A stretch of DNA of 64,000 bases, taken from contig NZ_QGEH01000001.1 in NCBI RefSeq assembly GCF_003258515.1, positions 2,418,001 through 2,482,000 of the forward strand. The letters are read 5' to 3'. The translations under genes and the position numbers were made by a program. The stretch's first letter is position 1; each line of letters begins with the position of its first letter. Shown piece after piece: positions 27,141 through 36,604 of the stretch. The stretch comes from Marinobacter bohaiensis. Its GTDB lineage: Bacteria > Pseudomonadota > Gammaproteobacteria > Pseudomonadales > Oleiphilaceae. The notes under the pieces were generated by a model. That model was not told where the DNA came from. It saw nothing but the letters and a program-made list of their open reading frames with translations, and ran no database searches.

Positions 27141-29978
27141 TCAAACTTCGAACGCGTCGTTAACCAGTTTTTTCTGCTCTTCAATGTGTACCGAGAGGTG
27201 CCCACACGCAGGTGCGGCAGAGGCATCCCGACCCGCATACTGAAGATACAGTTTCGGATTATGGCGGTGGAGCGCCTGGCGCATATGGTGCTGGCTGGAG
27301 TACCAAGCGCCCTGGTTCATCGGCTCTTCCTGACACCAGACCGCATGAGTCAGCTTGGTGTAAGGCTTGAGCACCTCGTCCAGGTCGTCGGCCGGGAACG
27401 GGTACAGCTGCTCCAGTCGGACGATGGCCACATCGTCACGGCCTTCTGCCTTCTTTTTCTCCAGCAGGTCGAAATAGACCTTGCCACTACAGAGAATCAG
27501 GCGCCGGGCCTTCTTGGGATCAGTCGGTTCCTTCTCCGGCAGAACGGTCTGGAACGTGCCCTGGGTCAGGTCATCCAGGCCGGAGGTCGCTTCCTTGTGA
27601 CGCAGCAGACTCTTCGGCGTGATCGCGACGAGCGGCTTACGCAGCGGGCGCTTCACCTGGCGGCGCAGCATGTGGAAGACCTGGGCCGGCGTGGTCGGGA
27701 CACAGACCTGGATATTGTGCTCGGCACACAGCTGCAGGTAACGCTCCAGGCGCGCCGAGCTGTGTTCCGGCCCCTGACCTTCGTAACCGTGCGGCAGCAG
27801 CAGTGTCAGGCCACACAGACGGCCCCACTTGTGCTCACCACTGGTCAGGAACTGGTCGATCACCACCTGGGCACCGTTGGCAAAGTCGCCAAACTGAGCC
27901 TCCCAGACGATCAGCGCGTCCGGTTTGGTGGTGGAATAACCATATTCAAACGCCATGGCGGCTTCTTCGGAGAGCAGCGAGTCGTAAAGCTCGAACTTCG
28001 GCTGCTTCTCGGACAGGTCCGCCAACGGAATATGAACGTCGCCGTTCTTCTGGTTATGCAGCACGGCATGACGGTGCGAGAAGGTACCACGCCCCACATC
28101 CTGACCGGTCAGGCGGATCGGGTGGCCTTCGTTAAGCAGCGTTGCGTACGCCATGACCTCGCCATAGCCCCAGTTAATCGGCAGGGCGCCCTGGGTCATC
28201 TTGTTGCGGTCATCGACGATCTTGGACACCTGGCGCTGGACCGCGAAGCCTTCCGGCAGCTGGCCCATCTTCTTGCCCAGACGCTGGATGGTGCGCAGGC
28301 CGACACTGGTCTTGCAGCGCGCGGTCCACTCGTGACCCAGGTACGGCTGCCAGTCGACGTAGAGCTCCTTGTTCGGCTCCTTGACCAGGGACTTGACCAC
28401 GTGATCGCCCTTGTCGAGCGCGTCGCGGTACTCCAGTTCCATGCTCTTGGCTTCGTCTTCGGCAATAAGACCGGCGGACAGCAATTGCTGGGCGTAGAGA
28501 TCGCGAGTGGTCTTGTGCTTGCGGATCTTGTCGTACATGACCGGCTGGGTCGCAGACGGTTCATCGGCCTCGTTATGGCCGCGACGACGATAGCAGACCA
28601 GATCGATGACCACGTCCCGCTTGAATTCGTTGCGGTAGTCCATGGCCATCTGGGTGGCAAACATGACCGCCTCGGGATCGTCACCGTTAACGTGCAGGAT
28701 CGGAGCCTGAACCATCTTGGCCACGTCGGTGCAGTATTCGGTGGAACGGGCGTCTTCCTGCTTGCTGGTGGTGAAACCAACCTGGTTGTTGATGACGATG
28801 TGAATGGTACCGCCCACACCGTAGCCCCGGGTCTGGGACATCTGGAAGGTTTCCATCACCACGCCCTGACCGGCGAACGCCGCGTCACCGTGCATGATGA
28901 TCGGCACAACCTGGGTGCCGTCCGGATCTTCGCGGCGTGTCTGACGGGCCCGTACGGAGCCTTCGACAACCGGAGAGACGATCTCCAGGTGCGACGGATT
29001 GAAGGCCAGCGCCAGATGCACTTCGCCGCCCTCGGTCATCACGTTGGACGAGAAGCCCTGGTGGTATTTCACGTCACCGGAGCCGACGTCCGCCAGCTTC
29101 TTGCCCTCGAACTCGTCGAACAGCTCTCGCGGGTTCTTGCCCAGCGTGTTGACCAGAACGTTGAGACGGCCGCGGTGAGCCATCCCGATGACAATTTCCT
29201 TGGCGCCGTAGCTACCGGCACGCTGGATCAGCTCGTCGACGCACGGAATCAGTGTCTCGCCGCCTTCCAGGCCGAAGCGCTTGACACCCGGGTAGCGGGA
29301 GCCCAGATACTTCTCCAGCCCCTCGGCAGCGGTCAGACGCTCAAGGATGTGCTTGCGGGTCTTGGCTTCGTACTCCGGACGCGAACGCACCGGCTCCATG
29401 CGCTGCTGGAACCAGCGCTTGATGCGCGTGTCCACGACATGCATGTATTCCGCGCCAATGCTGCCGCAATAGGTCTGGTTCAGACCGTCGACGATGTCGC
29501 GCAGCTTCATGGTTTCCGCGCCGAAGTTCAGGGAACCGGTCTGGAATTCCAGCTCCATGTCGGCATCGCTCAGATCGTGGAAACCAATTTCCAGATCTTC
29601 CACCGGCTGGCGTTCCCAGACACCCAGGGGATCGAGCTGGGCTTGCTGGTGACCGCGGAAGCGGTAGGCGTTGATCAGCTGAAGGACACGGATTTGCTTA
29701 CGGTCGGCATCGGAGGTTGCCGAAGCAGGAACACCACCCAGGGCCAGGCGACGTTGATTGCGGGAGATATGCTCAAACTGTTCGCGGATCGCGTTGTGGG
29801 AGACGTCCCTCCCCGGGGAGCCTTCAACACGGGGCAGTTTGTCGAAATAGTTACGCCATTCCTCAGGAATCGCATTGGGATCGGTTAGATAAGTTTCAAA
29901 AAGCTCTTCAACATAGGTCAGATTCCCGCCCTGCAGGTGGGATGTCTGCCATAACTGCTCCATGACGCTTTCATGCAT
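27141..29978 (-). CDS. sucA: 2-oxoglutarate dehydrogenase E1
   Basis: Thiamine-diphosphate-dependent decarboxylase of 945 residues that feeds succinyl groups to SucB. Typical blocks are MHESVMEQLWQTSHLQGGN at the start, GMAHRGRLNVL, HGDAAFAGQGV and the ThDP/Mg stretch ending INNQVGFTTS. EPMNQGAWY is near the C-terminus. The ATG at 29978 matches the family start; the frame is open 19 codons farther upstream with no family similarity. GAGGTG lies about eleven bases before the ATG. Confidence 0.97.
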   Translation of the reverse strand: MHESVMEQLWQTSHLQGGNLTYVEELFETYLTDPNAIPEEWRNYFDKLPRVEGSPGRDVSHNAIREQFEHISRNQRRLALGGVPASATSDADRKQIRVLQLINAYRFRGHQQAQLDPLGVWERQPVEDLEIGFHDLSDADMELEFQTGSLNFGAETMKLRDIVDGLNQTYCGSIGAEYMHVVDTRIKRWFQQRMEPVRSRPEYEAKTRKHILERLTAAEGLEKYLGSRYPGVKRFGLEGGETLIPCVDELIQRAGSYGAKEIVIGMAHRGRLNVLVNTLGKNPRELFDEFEGKKLADVGSGDVKYHQGFSSNVMTEGGEVHLALAFNPSHLEIVSPVVEGSVRARQTRREDPDGTQVVPIIMHGDAAFAGQGVVMETFQMSQTRGYGVGGTIHIVINNQVGFTTSKQEDARSTEYCTDVAKMVQAPILHVNGDDPEAVMFATQMAMDYRNEFKRDVVIDLVCYRRRGHNEADEPSATQPVMYDKIRKHKTTRDLYAQQLLSAGLIAEDEAKSMELEYRDALDKGDHVVKSLVKEPNKELYVDWQPYLGHEWTARCKTSVGLRTIQRLGKKMGQLPEGFAVQRQVSKIVDDRNKMTQGALPINWGYGEVMAYATLLNEGHPIRLTGQDVGRGTFSHRHAVLHNQKNGDVHIPLADLSEKQPKFELYDSLLSEEAAMAFEYGYSTTKPDALIVWEAQFGDFANGAQVVIDQFLTSGEHKWGRLCGLTLLLPHGYEGQGPEHSSARLERYLQLCAEHNIQVCVPTTPAQVFHMLRRQVKRPLRKPLVAITPKSLLRHKEATSGLDDLTQGTFQTVLPEKEPTDPKKARRLILCSGKVYFDLLEKKKAEGRDDVAIVRLEQLYPFPADDLDEVLKPYTKLTHAVWCQEEPMNQGAWYSSQHHMRQALHRHNPKLYLQYAGRDASAAPACGHLSVHIEEQKKLVNDAFEV

Positions 29979-30293
29979 TTTGAATAGCTCACCTCGGACT
30001 GGAGCGGGGAGCAACCCAGGGATGGCAACGGGCAAAAACAGTCACCCTACAAATTGAAGGCTGATGGCTGCTGCCACCACAGAGATCGCACGGAATTATT
30101 CCGTTCCCCGGTGGTTAAACTCAGCAAAGCCGCTCAGAGGGCAGTGACGCCCACGTCACGGCTTCCGTAGTCTGCCTCCCCTACCCGGCGTTGAGTATTA
30201 GCCATTGGTTTGAGCCATCAGTTTGGCAAAACCCAATAGCGGGGAAGGCCGAAATTATCAGAACAGTATAGTGCCTAAGTCAGTCTCTGCAGA
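29979..30293. other. sdhB-sucA intergenic region
   Basis: 315 bases with no supported gene. It contains a candidate sucA promoter at its upstream end and a small imperfect hairpin around the GTGAC/GTCAC repeat near 30143-30158. The length suggests that sucA can be transcribed separately from sdhCDAB. Confidence 0.45.
30254..30283 (-). promoter_or_regulatory. Possible sucA promoter
   Basis: On the minus strand CTGACT (30283-30278) and GATAAT (30259-30254) are 18 bases apart. This implies a leader of ~270 bases before sucA. The -35 is only a partial match. Confidence 0.35.
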
Positions 30294-30998
30294 TCAGGTG
30301 GCCCGCTGAAGCAGAAGGCTGCGAATATGACCAATCGCCTTGGTCGGATTCAGCCCCTTGGGACACACGCTGACGCAGTTCATGATGCCACGGCACCGGA
30401 ACACACTGAACGGATCGTCGATATTGGCCAGACGCTCTTCCTGGGCCTGGTCACGACTATCGGCGAGGAACCGATAGGCCTGCAGCAGGCCGGCCGGGCC
30501 AACGAACTTGTCCGGATTCCACCAGAAGGACGGACAGGAAGTGGAGCAGCACGCACAGAGGATACACTCGTACAGGCCATCCAGCTTCTCCCGCTCTTCC
30601 GGGGATTGCAGGCGTTCGATTGCCGGTTCCGGATCATGGTTGATCAGGTACGGCTGGATTTTCTCATACTGCTTGTAGAAGAGGCTCATGTCGACCACCA
30701 GGTCGCGCATCACCGGCAGACCCGGCAGCGGGCGGATCACGAGCTTGTTCTTCTTGACGACTTCCGAGATCGGGGTGATACAGCCAAGGCCGTTTTTCCC
30801 GTTCATGTTGAGGCCGTCGGAACCGCAGACGCCTTCGCGGCAGGAGCGACGATAGGCCAGTGACGGATCCTTTTCCTTCAGCAGGTTCAGGACATCCAGC
30901 ACCATCAGATCCTTACCGGCAGGAATTTCCAGTTCAATATCCTGCATGTAAGGCGCATTGTCAGTTTCGGGATTATACCGATATACGCTTACCAACAT
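30294..30998 (-). CDS. sdhB: Succinate dehydrogenase iron-sulfur subunit
   Basis: Subunit of 234 residues that carries electrons from FAD to quinone. The [2Fe-2S] ligands lie in SCREGVCGSDGLN. The [4Fe-4S] and [3Fe-4S] ligands lie in CILCACCSTSCP and CRGIMNCVSVCPKGLNP. It starts 15 bases after sdhA and is the last gene of sdhCDAB. Confidence 0.98.
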   Translation of the reverse strand: MLVSVYRYNPETDNAPYMQDIELEIPAGKDLMVLDVLNLLKEKDPSLAYRRSCREGVCGSDGLNMNGKNGLGCITPISEVVKKNKLVIRPLPGLPVMRDLVVDMSLFYKQYEKIQPYLINHDPEPAIERLQSPEEREKLDGLYECILCACCSTSCPSFWWNPDKFVGPAGLLQAYRFLADSRDQAQEERLANIDDPFSVFRCRGIMNCVSVCPKGLNPTKAIGHIRSLLLQRAT

Positions 30999-31013
30999 CT
31001 CTGCGTCACCCCC

Positions 31014-32786
31014 TTAGTAGGTCCGAATCTTCGGCTGGAATGTATCAACCGTTTTCGGCGCGAAGTTCACATCACGCTTACCTACACGCTTCTCGAGCGG
31101 GAAGTACAGCGAATGCTTCAGCCAGTTTTCGTCGTCACGCTCGGTAAAGTCGTTCCGCGCGTGGGCGCCGCGACTTTCCTTACGCTCGATGGCTGAAACC
31201 GCGGTGGCATAAGCAACTTCGTACAGGTTGTCCAGTTCAAGCGCCTCGACACGATCAGTGTTGAAGGCATTGCTGCGATCGGTCAGCTTGGTGTTGCGAA
31301 CCCGCTCGCCAAGCTCATCCAGCTTCTTGAGACCTTTTTCCATGCTCTCGCCGTCGCGGAAGACGCCGAAGTAAAGCTGCATGGTGCTCTGCAGGTCTTT
31401 GCGAACCTCGGCAACACTCTCACCTTCGGTCGTGCTGTTGAGGCGGTCAAGACGAGCCATGGCACGCTTGATTTCCTCTTCGGTCGGCTCGAGGACATCA
31501 GAACCTTCACGCAGCTGCTTCTCGATATGCAGGCCAGCGGCACGACCAAACACAACCAGATCCAGCAGCGAGTTGCCGCCCAGACGGTTGGCGCCGTGAA
31601 CCGACACGCAGGCCGCCTCGCCACAGGCAAACAGACCCTCGATGAAGACGTCGTTGCCGTTTTCGTCCTGGCTGATCGCCTGGCCGCCGACGTTAGTCGG
31701 GATACCACCCATCATGTAGTGGCAGGTCGGAACAACAGGGATCGGCTCTTTGACCGGATCCACGTGTGCGAAGGTCCGCGACAGCTCACAGATGCCCGGC
31801 AGACGCAGATTCAGGGTTTCTTCACCCAGGTGATCCAGCTTCAACAGGACGTGATCCTTGTCGGGCCCCACGCCGCGGCCCTCGAGAATCTCGATAACCA
31901 TCGAGCGAGCAACCACATCACGACCCGCCAGATCCTTCGCGTTCGGCGCATAGCGCTCCATGAAGCGCTCGCCCTCGGAGTTGATCAGGTAACCACCCTC
32001 ACCCCGGCAACCTTCGGTCACCAGCGTACCGGCACCGTGAATACCGGTCGGATGGAACTGCCACATCTCCATATCCTGCACCGGGAAACCGGCGCGCAGC
32101 GCCATACCGATACCGTCGCCGGTATTGATCAACGCGTTGGTGGTGGAAGCATAAATACGACCGGCACCGCCTGTCGCCAGTACAGTGGCCTTCGCCTTGA
32201 TGTAGGCAACTTCACCGGTCTCGATCTCAATGGCGATGACACCAACCACCTGGTTCTTGGCATTCTTGACCAGATCGACCGCGTACCACTCGTTCAGGAA
32301 GGTCGTGCCACCCTTGAGGTTGGCCTGGTAAAGCGTATGCAACAGGGCGTGACCGGTACGGTCCGCCGCGGCACAGGTACGCGCCGCCTGACCGCCTTTA
32401 CCATAGTCTTTGGACTGACCACCGAAGGGACGCTGATAGATACGACCGTTCTCGGTACGGGAGAAAGGCAGCCCCATGTGCTCAAGCTCGAAAACGGCTT
32501 GCGGACCGACCGAACACATGTACTCGATCGCGTCCTGGTCACCGATGTAGTCGGAGCCCTTGACGGTGTCATACATGTGCCAGCGCCAATCGTCGTTGGG
32601 GTCGGCACTGGCAATGGCGCACGTGATACCGCCCTGGGCGGAGACCGTATGGGAACGGGTCGGGAACACCTTGGTGATACAGGCGGTATTCATGCCCGAC
32701 TCGGTCAGTTGCAGCGCGGCACGCATGCCGGAGCCACCACCGCCAATGACGATGGCATCATAGGAAATAGTCTTGATATTAGACAT
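31014..32786 (-). CDS. sdhA: Succinate dehydrogenase flavoprotein subunit
   Basis: Flavoprotein of 590 residues that oxidises succinate to fumarate. The dinucleotide-binding motif [10 protein letters not shown] is at 15-24 and the covalent FAD histidine is H46 in [11 protein letters not shown]. Active-site blocks include [15 protein letters not shown] and [10 protein letters not shown]. It begins three bases after sdhD and is translationally close-packed with it. Confidence 0.98.
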   Translation of the reverse strand: MSNIKTISYDAIVIGGGGSGMRAALQLTESGMNTACITKVFPTRSHTVSAQGGITCAIASADPNDDWRWHMYDTVKGSDYIGDQDAIEYMCSVGPQAVFELEHMGLPFSRTENGRIYQRPFGGQSKDYGKGGQAARTCAAADRTGHALLHTLYQANLKGGTTFLNEWYAVDLVKNAKNQVVGVIAIEIETGEVAYIKAKATVLATGGAGRIYASTTNALINTGDGIGMALRAGFPVQDMEMWQFHPTGIHGAGTLVTEGCRGEGGYLINSEGERFMERYAPNAKDLAGRDVVARSMVIEILEGRGVGPDKDHVLLKLDHLGEETLNLRLPGICELSRTFAHVDPVKEPIPVVPTCHYMMGGIPTNVGGQAISQDENGNDVFIEGLFACGEAACVSVHGANRLGGNSLLDLVVFGRAAGLHIEKQLREGSDVLEPTEEEIKRAMARLDRLNSTTEGESVAEVRKDLQSTMQLYFGVFRDGESMEKGLKKLDELGERVRNTKLTDRSNAFNTDRVEALELDNLYEVAYATAVSAIERKESRGAHARNDFTERDDENWLKHSLYFPLEKRVGKRDVNFAPKTVDTFQPKIRTY

Positions 32787-32789
32787 GGA

Positions 32790-33134
32790 TTAAAGCCCCC
32801 AGAGAATCTGTACACCCCAAACGACATAGACGAACATCACAACACCACAGAAGGCCTGCGCCAGAAAACGCGGTGCGGTCGCCTTGATATAGTCAGTCGT
32901 TACGGTCCAGAGCCCAACCCAGGCGTGCGCACCGATAGAAAGGAGCGCCAGAAGGCTGAAAATCCGGAACCAGGTTTGATTGAACAGACCCGCCCAACTG
33001 GCGTAATCCACGTTCGTGAACAGGACAAAGCCCAGCAGGAACAGCGTGTAGAGCGCCAGAACGTAGGCCGTGACACGCTGGATCAGCCAGTCGTAAACAC
33101 CACTGCGACCCAGGTTGGTTACGCTGTTTACCAT
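32790..33134 (-). CDS. sdhD: Succinate dehydrogenase membrane anchor SdhD
   Basis: Anchor of 114 residues with three hydrophobic helices (~18-38, ~47-70, ~88-110). It includes the haem/quinone region HAWVGLWTVTTDYIK. The ATG at 33134 overlaps the end of sdhC by seven bases; a TTG two codons earlier is rejected. Confidence 0.93.
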   Translation of the reverse strand: MVNSVTNLGRSGVYDWLIQRVTAYVLALYTLFLLGFVLFTNVDYASWAGLFNQTWFRIFSLLALLSIGAHAWVGLWTVTTDYIKATAPRFLAQAFCGVVMFVYVVWGVQILWGL

Positions 33135-33502
33135 ACCCAAACCCCCGCGAGAACGATCAGAATAACGGAAATAACCACGGTGGCCTTGGCGGCCATACGA
33201 CCGGACTGGAGCTCTTCGCAGTAGCCCATGTCCATAATCAGGTGCTTGATACCGGCTACCAGATGGTAAAGAAGGGCTGACAGGAGGCCCCAGACAATCA
33301 GCTTCGCCAGGAAGCTGTCCAGCAGGTCGCTAACCGCATTGAAGCCACTCTCTCCGGACAGAGACAGTTGCAGCCCGTACAGCATGAACGCAATACCGAT
33401 AAAGATAATGATTCCGCTGATACGATGCAGGATCGAGGTGATCGCCGGCAATGGGAAATGGAACTTGCTGAGATCGAGATTTACTGGTCGTTTGCTATTC
33501 AC
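33128..33502 (-). CDS. sdhC: Succinate dehydrogenase cytochrome b556 subunit SdhC
   Basis: Subunit of 124 residues with three helices. It has the family motifs RPVNLDLSKFHFPLPAITSI, LHRISG (quinone-site S/R region) and HLVAGIKHLIMD, with the haem-ligand histidine. First gene of sdhCDAB; a near-consensus promoter lies about 170 bases upstream. Confidence 0.95.
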   Translation of the reverse strand: MNSKRPVNLDLSKFHFPLPAITSILHRISGIIIFIGIAFMLYGLQLSLSGESGFNAVSDLLDSFLAKLIVWGLLSALLYHLVAGIKHLIMDMGYCEELQSGRMAAKATVVISVILIVLAGVWVW

Positions 33503-33670
33503 AGCTCTCTCACACTCTCTTTTTGTCCGATCTACAGGCGTGCAAATTCGGACGGATGGTTGGTCTAGTTAGGTGTTCTTTTGCGACAAGAACATGGAGG
33601 GAGAACACGGCGCTGACGAAACGTCGTCATTGGCGTTCCAGACTGGCATGTCCCCGATTCCGGGCTACGG

Positions 33671-33699
33671 ATTATAAGGAGTGCCCCCCTGAATTACAA
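33671..33699 (-). promoter_or_regulatory. Sigma-70 promoter of sdhCDAB
   Basis: On the minus strand TTGTAA (33699-33694) and a perfect TATAAT (33676-33671) are separated by 17 bases. Confidence 0.7.
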
Positions 33700-33887
33700 A
33701 CGGGCAACCGGGGGAAACCCCACGGCGAGCGGGCAGTTAGAATCAATTCCCACCATAGCTCTTCTTTATTGTTAGGTAGCTAAAATTCGTTGTAAGACAA
33801 AGGGCTAATCTCGGAAACTACCTATACAATTATTCCAAACTAGAACTTCCTGCCGATATACATCAAGCCCAAATCCTGTTCCATGCA

Positions 33888-33915
33888 TTGACAACAAAAG
33901 CCAAGTCCCTATATT
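33888..33915 (+). promoter_or_regulatory. Sigma-70 promoter of gltA
   Basis: A perfect -35 TTGACA (33888-33893) and TATATT (33910-33915) are 16 bases apart. Transcription would start near 33922, giving a leader of about 280 bases. Confidence 0.75.
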
Positions 33916-34201
33916 TTGCCGCCACGCTTAAAAACTGTTTAGGGGCCCAATGCGGGGCTCTAACCCGAAATCAGACGGTTTTGCGGAATAACCAAGTAGC
34001 GCACACGGCTGCCCCCAAGCAGCCCCTGAGCCCTGAACCTATCGGGCGTTCACGGCCGTGACCTGACGGTGTGTTGTTGCAATAATATGCGTTTTCAAGA
34101 GAGCAACCGGCGGCGGTCAGGGTGATCCCCTGCCCGGCAGTTCTGCTGCGAAGCTTCCGGAAACCTTTCTAACGCTGGAAATGCTGATATAGGAGAGCAC
34201 C

Positions 34202-35476
34202 ATGACCGACAAGAAAGCACAGCTTTCGGTGGGTGATAAGTCTATTGAGCTGCCCGTATACGCAGGCACGGAAGGTCCGGACGTAATCGACGTCAGAAGT
34301 CTCGTCCAGGAAGGCGTCTTTACCTATGACCCAGGCTTCGTATCGACAGCAGCCTGCGAGTCCAAGATCACCTACATTGACGGTGCCAATGGTGTTCTTC
34401 TGCACCGCGGCTATCCCATCGAACAACTCGCCGACAACTCCGATTACCTGGAAGTCTGTTACCTGCTCCTCAACGGCGAGCTGCCCACCGCAGAAGAAAA
34501 CGCCCGCTTCCGGGATACCGTCAAGCACCACACCATGATCCACGACCAGATGCGTCATTTCTTCAGCGGTTTCCGCCGCGACGCGCATCCCATGGCCATC
34601 ATGTGCGGTGTGGTCGGCGCCCTGTCGGCCTTCTACCATGACCAGATGGACGTCACCAACCAGGAGCAGCGTGAAATCACCGCCCATCGCCTGGTTGCCA
34701 AGATGCCCACCATCGCCGCCTGGTGTTACAAGTACGCCAACGGCCAGCCCTTTATCTACCCGCGCAACGACCTGAATTACGCCGAGAACTTCCTGCAGAT
34801 GATGTTCGGCAACCCGTGTGAGGAGTACAAGGTCAATCCGGTGCTGGCCAAGGCCATGGACAAGATCTTCATCCTGCACGCCGACCATGAGCAGAACGCC
34901 TCCACCTCCACCGTACGCCTGGCGGGTTCCACCGGCGCCAACCCCTACGCCTGTATCGCCTCCGGCATTGCCGCGCTGTGGGGACCGGCTCACGGCGGCG
35001 CCAACGAAGCCGTACTGGACATGCTGGCCGAGATCGGTGACGAAGCGAACATCGAGCGGTTCATCGCCAAGGCCAAGGACAAGGACGACCCGTTCCGCCT
35101 GATGGGCTTCGGCCACCGGGTCTACAAGAACTTCGACCCGCGCGCCAAGGTTATGCGCGAGACCTGTCACGAAGTCCTGTCCGAGCTGGGCCTGGAGAAC
35201 GATCCGCTGCTGCGCATCGCCCAGCGTCTGGAACAGATTGCCCTGGAAGACCCCTACTTCGTCGAGCGCAAGTTGTACCCGAACGTGGACTTCTACTCCG
35301 GCATCATCCTCAAGGCCATCGGCATCCCGACCTCCATGTTTACGGTCATCTTTGCCATGTCCCGGACCATCGGCTGGTTCTCCCACTGGAACGAAATGGT
35401 CAGCGGCGACTACCGCATCGGCCGTCCGCGCCAGCTTTACACCGGCTCATCCAAGCGCGACTATCCTGCAAAGTAA
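34202..35476 (+). CDS. gltA: Type II citrate synthase
   Basis: Enzyme of 424 residues that condenses acetyl-CoA and oxaloacetate. The catalytic residues H264 ([10 protein letters not shown]), H305 (GFGHRVYKN) and D363 (NVDFYSG) coincide with the hexameric, NADH-sensitive E. coli type. HADHEQNAS at 226-234 is also conserved. A clear AGGAG precedes the ATG. It is divergent from sdhCDAB and followed by a terminator. Confidence 0.98.
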   Translation: MTDKKAQLSVGDKSIELPVYAGTEGPDVIDVRSLVQEGVFTYDPGFVSTAACESKITYIDGANGVLLHRGYPIEQLADNSDYLEVCYLLLNGELPTAEENARFRDTVKHHTMIHDQMRHFFSGFRRDAHPMAIMCGVVGALSAFYHDQMDVTNQEQREITAHRLVAKMPTIAAWCYKYANGQPFIYPRNDLNYAENFLQMMFGNPCEEYKVNPVLAKAMDKIFILHADHEQNASTSTVRLAGSTGANPYACIASGIAALWGPAHGGANEAVLDMLAEIGDEANIERFIAKAKDKDDPFRLMGFGHRVYKNFDPRAKVMRETCHEVLSELGLENDPLLRIAQRLEQIALEDPYFVERKLYPNVDFYSGIILKAIGIPTSMFTVIFAMSRTIGWFSHWNEMVSGDYRIGRPRQLYTGSSKRDYPAK

Positions 35477-35498
35477 GCACTTTGCCAGGCAACGTTCC

Positions 35499-35527
35499 AA
35501 AGGGCTGCACAGTGTGCGGCCCTTTTT
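35499..35527 (+). terminator. Rho-independent terminator of gltA
   Basis: Stem AAGGGCTGCAC / GTGCGGCCCTT with an AGT loop and one mismatch, running into a U-run, 23 bases after the gltA stop. Confidence 0.9.
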
Positions 35528-35608
35528 CGTTGCACCAAACGTCGTTGCAGCAAAGCGACCGCGCGACCTGCACACCAACGCGATCAATCGATCAGGGAGT
35601 CAAGCACT

Positions 35609-36493
35609 ATGCCGTTCAAGGTTACCTTTATTGGACTCGGAGTCATGGGCTATCCGATGGCCGGCCATCTCGCCAGAGGCGGGCACGACGTCACGGTTTT
35701 CAATCGCACATCCGCGAAGGCCGAGGCCTGGGCCCGGGACTACACCGGAAAAACCAGCTCCAGGGTGGCCGACGCCGTGCGGGAAGCGGATTTCGTCATG
35801 ACGTGCGTGGGCGCCGACAAGGATCTGCGGGAAGTCTACCTGGGGCCGGACGGCATCATCGCCAACGCCCCGCCAAAAGCCATCCTGATCGACCACACCA
35901 CCGTGTCAGCCCAGGTCACCGAGGACGTCGCCCAGGCTGCCCGTGAGCGCGGCCAGTCATTCATCGACGCTCCGGTGTCCGGCGGCCAGCAAGGTGCCGA
36001 GAACGGGCAGCTGACGGTCATGTGCGGCGCCGAACAGGCAGCTTTCGACAAAGCGCAGCCGCTGATGGACCTGTACGGCAAGGCGGTGACCCGCATGGGC
36101 GAGCCAGGCAAGGGACAGCTCACAAAAATGGTCAACCAGATTGCCATTGCCGGCCTGGTCCAGGGCCTGTCGGAATGCCTGTACTTTGCCGAGAAGTCCG
36201 GACTTGACCAACGTCAGGTGATCGACGTCATTTCCAAGGGCGCCGCCCAGTCCTGGCAGATGGAAAACCGCGCCGGAACCATGATCGACGGCCAGTACGA
36301 TCACGGCTTTGCCGTGAACTGGATGCGAAAGGATCTGAATATCTGCCTGACGGAAGCCCGGGAGCGCGGCGTGACATTGCCCGTCACCGCCCTGGTGGAC
36401 CAGTTCTACGCCGATGTCCAGAACATGGGCGGCGAGCGCTGGGACACCTCGAGCCTGCTGGCACGACTGCGCAAACTGGGCGATCTGGACTAG
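35609..36493 (+). CDS. NAD(P)-dependent 3-hydroxyisobutyrate-dehydrogenase-family oxidoreductase
   Basis: Beta-hydroxyacid dehydrogenase of 294 residues. The Rossmann motif GLGVMGYPMAGHL is at 9-21, the substrate loop DAPVSGGQQGA at 120-130, and the catalytic lysine K173 and N177 are in GQLTKMVNQ. Relatives include 3-hydroxyisobutyrate, tartronate-semialdehyde and succinic-semialdehyde reductases; the substrate here cannot be set from sequence. R33 after the second strand (VFNRTSAKA) suggests NADP(H) use, as inference. It stands alone between two terminators. Confidence 0.88.
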   Translation: MPFKVTFIGLGVMGYPMAGHLARGGHDVTVFNRTSAKAEAWARDYTGKTSSRVADAVREADFVMTCVGADKDLREVYLGPDGIIANAPPKAILIDHTTVSAQVTEDVAQAARERGQSFIDAPVSGGQQGAENGQLTVMCGAEQAAFDKAQPLMDLYGKAVTRMGEPGKGQLTKMVNQIAIAGLVQGLSECLYFAEKSGLDQRQVIDVISKGAAQSWQMENRAGTMIDGQYDHGFAVNWMRKDLNICLTEARERGVTLPVTALVDQFYADVQNMGGERWDTSSLLARLRKLGDLD

Positions 36494-36526
36494 CATCCCA
36501 TCGCAGCTTCGGGCAAAAGCAGACAA

Positions 36527-36556
36527 AAAGAAAGGGCCCCACGGAGCCCTTTCTTT
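36527..36556. terminator. Bidirectional terminator between the HIBADH-family gene and topA
   Basis: An 11-bp stem AAAGAAAGGGC / GCCCTTTCTTT with an eight-base loop lies between two convergent genes. U-runs are available on both strands. Confidence 0.85.
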
Positions 36557-36604
36557 CTTCTGGAGTAGCTGACGACCTCTGTCGCCGCAAGAGGGCCTGG
36601 CGCC

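Larger units (their letters stand above)
33503..34201. other. Divergent sdhC-gltA control region
   Basis: 699 bases with no gene I can support and noticeably more A+T than the flanks. It carries back-to-back promoters for sdhC (minus) and gltA (plus) about 190 bases apart, and the 13-mer AATTCGTTGTAAG at 33784-33796 between them. The gltA leader is ~280 bases and the sdhC leader ~160 bases, both long enough for post-transcriptional control. Confidence 0.6.

Noticed and set aside
27108-29888. 926-codon open frame on the plus strand
   Set aside because: It is antisense to sucA, whose full-length protein matches a known family end to end. The frame is a GC-bias shadow with no recognisable domain.
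34169-35386. 405-codon minus-strand frame over gltA
   Set aside because: Antisense to gltA, whose catalytic residues fall at the expected positions.
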